The notes below the pieces were generated by a model. That model did no database searches. It worked only from the letters and a program-made list of their open reading frames with translations, and was not told the DNA's origin. From assembly GCA_045634085.1 (NCBI GenBank), contig JAZQZM010000050.1, positions 1-53,365 on the forward strand: a DNA stretch of 53,365 bases, given 5' to 3'. This DNA comes from HGM04593 sp045634085 (GTDB lineage: Bacteria; Bacteroidota; Bacteroidia; Bacteroidales; Bacteroidaceae). The stretch's first letter is position 1. The number at the start of each line of letters is the position of its first letter. This document shows, piece after piece, positions 48,898 through 53,365 of the stretch. Position numbers and translations under genes: made by a program.

Positions 48898-49917
48898 CTA
48901 TTTTGAATCAACTAGCTCCAAGCCAAGACAGTCGATAAGTTTTTGTAGGTTGGGATTACATTTTATCATCTTTTGGAGAATCATCATGGGCGTGTTATTC
49001 ATAAGTAGAAAATCTGCAATATCCAAGCCGCTCTTTCTCTGTTCATCAGTCGCACATTGCTCTAGTTTCTCACTGATGACCACTCTTGAGCAGATGGAAG
49101 AAAGTAGCTTGATTTTACCTTTCCATGTTTCGGTAGCACCTAAATCTGGACACAATATGACGGATCGGTTTTTCAGAACAATGACAGAATCTTCTTTAAA
49201 GCACCCATGCATGCCACCTGTTGCTAACCATACAAAATCAGGCATAAAGTGGGTGGCTATCAAAGCAGATTTCTCGCTTTCTACAATGGCTACAGATTTG
49301 TTGGGATATACACTTAAAAGATGTTCGCCAAAGAAACATTGTTTAAGGTTATACTCCTCATAATGCAAGTCGGTGTGTACCCAAGTGACATAACTTCTTG
49401 GCTCCTTGATTCTATGGCCAGTTTCGGAATCATATAACATAATCTTTCCTGTTCTCACATTACCATTGTAGTCAATCTGCCAATAGACAGTGGAACCTCC
49501 CCATTTCTTGGCTGTACCAACCTTATATATGTCGAATATCCGTATGGACTCTTCATTTCCGAATAATCCCGAAAGGTATTTGAACATGGGATTGATGTTG
49601 TAATTAGAAAGTGTACGTCCAACAATACCTTTATCAATGTACGAAATCGGTTTAGGAGCCAATAGCTTCGGTGCTATAGTTTTTCTTAATTCAAAATTCT
49701 TTTGAGGCAAAACATCTGGATTCTCATTGAAATAGTCCGATGGTTTATAATGATATTGACATGAAACCTCATGGTCGCACCGTCCAACATAGTCTGGGAA
49801 ATTGATTTCGTTTTCCAAATCAATGTATTTTACGAAGGACTGCTTTTTTCCGCAGTTCGGACAAGTGAGTTTGTTCCCACGCTTGTATTTTTGAAGAGTA
49901 AATCGATATTCAGCCAT
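48898..49917 (-). CDS. primase-like zinc-finger/toprim protein (DUF6371-type)
   Basis: 339 residues from the ATG at 49917 (MAEYRFTLQKYKRGNKLTCP). An in-frame start 46 codons upstream would run through the TGCA-repeat array and lacks family similarity. A CHC2-like zinc ribbon opens the protein (CPNCGKKQSF, then RCDHEVSCQYHY). A toprim-like region follows near 200-300 (VAIVESEKSALIATHFMPDF, VWLATGG; later ILCPDLGATETWKGK; then GLDIADFLL), with the acidic Glu and Asp expected of primases. It probably synthesizes primers for element replication after excision or transfer. It follows the DUF3987 ATPase gene and an iteron-like repeat array. Confidence 0.78.
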   Translation of the reverse strand: MAEYRFTLQKYKRGNKLTCPNCGKKQSFVKYIDLENEINFPDYVGRCDHEVSCQYHYKPSDYFNENPDVLPQKNFELRKTIAPKLLAPKPISYIDKGIVGRTLSNYNINPMFKYLSGLFGNEESIRIFDIYKVGTAKKWGGSTVYWQIDYNGNVRTGKIMLYDSETGHRIKEPRSYVTWVHTDLHYEEYNLKQCFFGEHLLSVYPNKSVAIVESEKSALIATHFMPDFVWLATGGMHGCFKEDSVIVLKNRSVILCPDLGATETWKGKIKLLSSICSRVVISEKLEQCATDEQRKSGLDIADFLLMNNTPMMILQKMIKCNPNLQKLIDCLGLELVDSK

Positions 49918-49930
49918 ATGATATAGTATG

Positions 49931-50040
49931 CTTTTGCAGTTCGTGCAGTTTGCACTTTCTGCAGTTTTGCAGGAAAATAGGAGCCAGAAACTGCAAACTG
50001 CAAAAACTGCAATCTGCAAATAGGGGGATTTATTGCAGTT
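49931..50040. repeat. TGCA-repeat array (iteron-like), candidate origin or operator
   Basis: Ten TGCA cores lie within about 103 bases (starting 49935, 49944, 49951, 49960, 49968, 49992, 49999, 50008, 50015 and 50034). Those left of about 49975 are mainly in CAGTT orientation and those right in AACTGC orientation, so the array is an interrupted inverted repeat around a G/A-rich centre. It covers the DUF3987 stop and the leader of the primase-like gene. Iterons before a primase suggest oriV or replication control. Confidence 0.8.
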
Positions 50041-51391
50041 TCTCATATTCTCCATGTCTGATTTTTCTGATTATATTCGTCTTGCTAAGTTCTGAAAGTG
50101 TATACATTACTGATCGCTCTGACAGACCGACCTCTTTTCCTGCTTTGATAGCATCACTCGTGGCAAACTTTTCAGAAAGATAATCGAGTAAATCTTTCTT
50201 TTGTGGGGTAAGGCTTTCACTGTTCATGAATACCTCAATACGTTTATAGCAACCCTCAAAATATTCAGTAAGACGAATCGCTGATTTTACAGAGTCAATA
50301 TCCACATTATCTTTATGAGATTCCCCACATGCCCATCTTAGCATCTGGATAACCAAAGCTATTCGAGCTGTAATTAGTGGAGATTTGAATATTCTGCTAT
50401 CAACCAAATTATCATTCTCAATCACATTCACTGGTCTGGTCATAGAGTTCCTCCAATTAGTAAAATATACTTTGGCATCAACTGACAATTTTAGAATGCT
50501 ATTTGGACCATTTTCTTGAAATGGCAATTCTAATAACCGATTTATTATAGTATCCCATAATGATGCATATTTGTCAAACCAAACAGATGAATCATCTTCG
50601 TCTATTTGCCAATCGGAAATATGTTGTGAGGATGGATATTCAAAAATGATTCTATCCATCAGTCCATTGTCTTTATATCCTTTACTGACCAATTCGTGAA
50701 CACGGGTCGTTTGCATGGTACCGACAAGTGTAACAAAAGGATCATCAATGCGTATAGGATATGGCATACCGCATCTTGAGATATCAAGCGGGTTCCCGCT
50801 AAAAATAGTCAAAAGTTGCTCGATTAGTTGTCCCTTGCTGTATTGGTTAACAGAATTGAACATTCCCATTATTTCATCAACATAGATGACTACACCACGC
50901 TTGTTGTCATCGAGTGCTCTTATCAGTGCCTCTGGAGTAAAATCGGATAAAATAGTTCTTTTAAGAACTGGCTTAGGTGGCAACGAACTATTGTCCTCCT
51001 TCTTTCCTTTCATGCTTTCAATGGTCGAATTGTAATTCTCCAAATCCAACTTAAATTGTTTGATTATTTTGGAATCATGCTTTCGAATGGGGTGATAGGC
51101 AAAATCCAAAGGTGGAGTTTTACCCATGCCAGGGCGACCTACTAATATCATATATAAAATGGGACTGCTTTTCCAACCACCACGGATATGTATTTTAGTA
51201 GAGTTGCCAATAGCTGATGAAGCAGCAATAAGAAGTGATGCCATTGTGTATTCAATGGAATAGTTCTCTTGTCTGGCCAACATTAAAACCATATCCTGGA
51301 TTTTAGCAGGTAAACAGTCTAAAGGAATGTTGTTTTCCACAACTCCTTCAGTTTCCATTCTGATACCATTGCATAAATCAAGTGAATCCAT
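50030..51391 (-). CDS. DUF3987-type ATPase/helicase of the element
   Basis: 453 residues with a P-loop GRPGMGKT near residue 87 and a Walker-B-like VVIYVDEIMGMFNS near residue 165, then PFVTLVGTMQTTRV. These are features of the DUF3987 family found with primases in mobile elements. The C-terminal 50 residues contain a winged-helix pattern (DAIKAGKEVGLSERSVMYTL). It probably acts with the next gene's primase in replication of the excised element. Its ATG overlaps the stop of the excisionase-like gene by one base (TAATG), a coupled arrangement. Confidence 0.82.
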   Translation of the reverse strand: MDSLDLCNGIRMETEGVVENNIPLDCLPAKIQDMVLMLARQENYSIEYTMASLLIAASSAIGNSTKIHIRGGWKSSPILYMILVGRPGMGKTPPLDFAYHPIRKHDSKIIKQFKLDLENYNSTIESMKGKKEDNSSLPPKPVLKRTILSDFTPEALIRALDDNKRGVVIYVDEIMGMFNSVNQYSKGQLIEQLLTIFSGNPLDISRCGMPYPIRIDDPFVTLVGTMQTTRVHELVSKGYKDNGLMDRIIFEYPSSQHISDWQIDEDDSSVWFDKYASLWDTIINRLLELPFQENGPNSILKLSVDAKVYFTNWRNSMTRPVNVIENDNLVDSRIFKSPLITARIALVIQMLRWACGESHKDNVDIDSVKSAIRLTEYFEGCYKRIEVFMNSESLTPQKKDLLDYLSEKFATSDAIKAGKEVGLSERSVMYTLSELSKTNIIRKIRHGEYEKLQ

Positions 51392-51750
51392 TAGAAATGT
51401 CTTTTACGTTTTGACTTAATAAACTTCTCTGCTTCATGTTCAAGTTCTTTTTGTGATTTCATTTTACCGTCATGAAGCCAGTCATCGATTTCAGACTTCA
51501 AGAACATGATGCGCTTACCTTTTTTGTGAAAAGGTATTTGATGGCAACTTGTCCATCCATAAACAGTCTGTTCTGCTGGATGACTAGGTAGATACTCGCG
51601 TAGTTCTTTAAGGTTCATCCATATCTCTGATGGAGCAGTCTGTGGAGAGTTGTTCAATCCATCAATCTTGGAGTCTAGTTCATTTAACTTGTCCATCATC
51701 CATGACATCGCCTTAGGCATGTCTTCAAAAGTAATGTTCTTTTCGCTCAT
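51391..51750 (-). CDS. excisionase-like helix-turn-helix protein
   Basis: 119 residues from the ATG at 51750 (MSEKNITFEDMPKAMSWMMD); an upstream in-frame start adds 14 residues without support. The C-terminal half is a winged-helix/excisionase-type domain: MNLKELREYLPSHPAEQTVY, then GWTSCHQIPFHKKGKRIMFL, then KSEIDDWLHDGK. The block 'IP..K.GKR..F..SEID.WL' is diagnostic of Xis/HTH_17 proteins. The basic tail (KFIKSKRKRHF) fits DNA binding. It lies between the integrase and the DUF3987 ATPase, as in related elements, and could be an excision factor or regulator. Confidence 0.85.
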   Translation of the reverse strand: MSEKNITFEDMPKAMSWMMDKLNELDSKIDGLNNSPQTAPSEIWMNLKELREYLPSHPAEQTVYGWTSCHQIPFHKKGKRIMFLKSEIDDWLHDGKMKSQKELEHEAEKFIKSKRKRHF

Positions 51751-51835
51751 AATTTTATTGATAATTTGAATGGTTTTGCTGCAAAGGAACATAAAAAACG
51801 ATTGCTGATTTTATGCTGATAGGGGTCATAGAAAG

Positions 51836-51951
51836 AATCATAATCGAATCATTACTTTCATAATGCTATAATACTGATTATCAAGGAGTGTGATGGGTAA
51901 ATTACTTATCATTTATTTATGCTTATGGAACGAATCATAAGACAATCATAA
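51836..51951. repeat. paired AATCATAA repeats downstream of the integrase gene
   Basis: AATCATAA at 51836-51843, AATCATTA at 51846-51853, AATCATAA at 51933-51940 and again at 51944-51951. They form two pairs with 10- and 11-bp phase, 87 bases apart, in the noncoding DNA between the excisionase-like and integrase genes. Possible arm-type sites for Int or Xis, or operators. Confidence 0.65.
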
Positions 51952-51980
51952 GGTAATCTTAAGTATGTGCGATAAGAAAG

Positions 51981-52021
51981 CATAAAAAGAAAACCATCCA
52001 CATGTAATATGCAGATGGTTT
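51981..52021 (-). terminator. terminator of the integrase gene
   Basis: Outer 8-bp stem (51991-51998 with 52014-52021) plus an inner 3-bp CAT/ATG stem, with a T-rich run on the minus strand after it. It lies 22 bases past the integrase stop. Confidence 0.75.
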
Positions 52022-52043
52022 ATATAAGGGTAGAAAAAGAAGA

Positions 52044-53300
52044 TTATTCTGTATCGGACAAGTCTAGTTTGATGGTCTCTGTAGCTTTCTCTTTCTTGGC
52101 ATCAATAACCTTTGCGTATATTTGTGTAGTACGAACATTGGTGTGACCAAGCATTTTGCTGACCGTATAGATGTCTGTTCCTCCAGCTAGTTGTAGGGTT
52201 GCATAGGAATGTCTAAAGCAGTGGAAGGTTATGTGTTTGGTTATTCCGGCTGCTTCCACCCATTTCTTGACAGGACGGTTAATCCATGAAGGATCAGGGA
52301 GACCAGCGAATACCAATACTTCACCTTCTTTTTGTTCTCCACAAAGCTGGTATGCCTGTTCTGATATGGGAGTGTATTCTACACCTTTGGTCTTTTGCTG
52401 GGTGAAATTCACTCGGTAATTGCCATTGAATTCTTCCAACTCTGACCATTTCAATTTTTGAATATCACAATGACGAATACCTGTTAGGGCAGAGAATAAG
52501 GCGGCTCGTTTAAGTAGAGGGTCGCAAGGAGTCTGAGCCAATTTGTTCAATTCTTCTATTGTTAAGAACTCCCTTCGGCTTTCTTGCTCTTGAATGCCCT
52601 TAACTTTGGCAGCAATATCTACAGTCAGATAACCATCTATAAAAGCCTGTTTGAGTGCAGCCTTAAAAATAGAAAAGTATGTTGATGCTGTATTCTGTGA
52701 GACAGTACCACTCTTGTTTCCTCCCTGTGGAGCATTTATCATAAATGTACGGAATGATTCTATTAGTCTCATGTCTATTTGCGAAAAGAGAAGAGTATCA
52801 CCCTTGGCAAAGATTTTTAGCAGTTCATATACACGTCTCCAATTGACGATGATTGATTCTGAACTGTTCCGATGACGAGTCTTTTGTACATGGTCGAAAT
52901 ATTCAATGAAATTTGCATGTGAGCGTTCTAATTGTTCGGCTTGTTCTGCATCAGTTTCGGAATATAGTGCGGCATTGTCATATTCTTTCTGACGGATTCG
53001 TCTTACGGCATCTGCGTAGAGACACATTTCCTGATCCAATTGAGATTTGCACAAAATAACTCCGTTCAAATCCCTTTTGGGCTTATAACTCTTCTTCCCG
53101 TCAGAAGTGGTACGGGCATTGCGAGTTTTATCCCAAAGTGGCGTCTTGATAATTCGATTCAAATATTCACGTACTCTTTGTGGCTTGTCGTTACCTGGTT
53201 CGAATACTGGATATGCTTCAAGGTATAGATACCACTCTTCGTGATGTTCGGATTTGCGAAGCTTTACCGCAACTCTTGTATTTGCAAATGCCTTTTTCAT
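52044..53300 (-). CDS. tyrosine-type site-specific integrase
   Basis: 418 residues, the usual length of Bacteroidales element integrases. An N-terminal arm-binding domain (about 1-105) precedes a SAM-like core-binding domain (about 110-215, FIEYFDHVQKTRHRNSSESI). The catalytic domain follows with Arg in ALFSALTGIRHCDIQKLKW (near residue 273), HCFRHSYATLQLAGG (His-x-x-Arg), LGHTNVRTTQIYAKV (His and nucleophile Tyr), and a beta-strand Lys. All catalytic residues are present. Its ATG overlaps the stop of an upstream small gene (ATGA). It integrates and, with the excisionase-like protein, excises the element. Confidence 0.95.
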   Translation of the reverse strand: MKKAFANTRVAVKLRKSEHHEEWYLYLEAYPVFEPGNDKPQRVREYLNRIIKTPLWDKTRNARTTSDGKKSYKPKRDLNGVILCKSQLDQEMCLYADAVRRIRQKEYDNAALYSETDAEQAEQLERSHANFIEYFDHVQKTRHRNSSESIIVNWRRVYELLKIFAKGDTLLFSQIDMRLIESFRTFMINAPQGGNKSGTVSQNTASTYFSIFKAALKQAFIDGYLTVDIAAKVKGIQEQESRREFLTIEELNKLAQTPCDPLLKRAALFSALTGIRHCDIQKLKWSELEEFNGNYRVNFTQQKTKGVEYTPISEQAYQLCGEQKEGEVLVFAGLPDPSWINRPVKKWVEAAGITKHITFHCFRHSYATLQLAGGTDIYTVSKMLGHTNVRTTQIYAKVIDAKKEKATETIKLDLSDTE

Positions 53301-53365
53301 ATCTTCATTCCTTTATATAGATTATCAATTTCTTTCTTGGGTACATAGACATAGTTGCCTATTTG
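53297..53365 (-). CDS. helix-turn-helix/excisionase-type protein, C-terminal end (partial)
   Basis: Only 22 codons and the stop are inside the window; the frame enters from the right edge. The peptide QIGNYVYVPKKEIDNLYKGM, ending KI, has the '..G....VPK.EID.L' end of Xis/HTH_17 winged-helix proteins. The stop TGA (53299-53297) shares bases with the integrase ATG, so the two are translationally coupled. It shows that the element continues beyond the window. Confidence 0.6.
   Translation of the reverse strand, partial: QIGNYVYVPKKEIDNLYKGMKI

Larger units (their letters stand above)
29593..53365. mobile_element. integrative mobilizable element (right end outside window)
   Basis: Backbone genes in Bacteroidales order lie at 45.9-53.4 kb: a helix-turn-helix gene, tyrosine integrase, excisionase-like protein, DUF3987 ATPase, primase-like protein, winged-helix protein, MobC and MobA relaxase. 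There are no tra/VirB conjugation genes, so transfer would need a helper. Cargo fills 29.8-45.8 kb. The AT-rich composition from about 29.6 kb marks the left limit; no att repeat can be verified because the right junction is not in the window. Alternatively the left limit lies nearer 33 kb and the 29.8-32.6 kb genes are an older insertion. Confidence 0.7.

Noticed and set aside
49931..50040. CRISPR array or N-terminal coding extension of the primase
   Set aside because: Motifs are 4-8 bases in both orientations without spacers; the extension would put a Cys-rich peptide without similarity ahead of a good ATG at 49917.

Overview
The window is chromosomal DNA of a Bacteroidales bacterium (Bacteroides/Prevotella/Muribaculaceae-like; the genus is not resolved). 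The evidence is the surE-lpxB and rsfS-ftsH-cdsA gene orders, a SusC/SusD pair, many lipoproteins, a TlpA-type thioredoxin, a C-terminal sorting-like domain ending in GLYIVNGKKVFVK, and promoters of the TTTG / TAnnTTTG type. Two halves differ visibly in base composition: about 1-29.4 kb looks balanced in GC and mostly housekeeping, while about 29.6-53.4 kb is AT-rich and consists of accessory genes.

Left half: the end of surE and lpxB (+), then convergent rsfS-ftsH-cdsA (-), and tRNA-Gln(CTG) with its own promoter and terminator. Next come a thioredoxin lipoprotein with a Cys/His heptad-repeat arm and a perfect 44-bp palindrome behind it, a TlpA-like protein, and a secreted repeat protein. 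A five-gene SusC-SusD-DUF4843-PKD-like-lipoprotein operon and enolase follow. On the minus strand lie a DPP-IV-type S9 peptidase, L-serine dehydratase and a 5'-nucleotidase-like lipoprotein. A repeat-rich 0.9-kb spacer leads to a GIY-YIG + RAMA-like protein, an RmlD-like reductase, an ECF sigma / membrane partner / lipoprotein operon, a 58-aa DUF4250 protein and a small lipoprotein.

Right half: an integrative mobilizable element, open at the right edge of the window. Its backbone (minus strand) is a small helix-turn-helix gene cut by the window edge, a tyrosine integrase, an excisionase-like protein, a DUF3987-type ATPase, a zinc-finger/toprim-like primase, a winged-helix-like protein, MobC, a MobA relaxase and a coiled-coil membrane protein. 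Its cargo is in two blocks. One (minus) holds an AlbA/Schlafen-type ATPase, an XRE regulator preceded by 11-bp iterated repeats, and a DUF2971 protein. The other (plus) holds a two-TM protein and then an apparent operon: XRE regulator, tandem-S1 RNA-binding protein, a 2799-aa protein fusing duplicated N-terminal repeats + DEDDh exonuclease + RecQ-type SF2 helicase + UvrD-type SF1 helicase, and a 648-aa HEPN/DUF4145-like + SF1 helicase protein.

The plus-strand XRE / S1 / exonuclease-RecQ-UvrD / HEPN-SF1 operon is the best candidate for an undescribed system, most plausibly mobile-element-borne genome defence. Function is inferred only from domains and context. Left-element boundary, attachment sites and oriT are proposals, because the right junction is outside the window.
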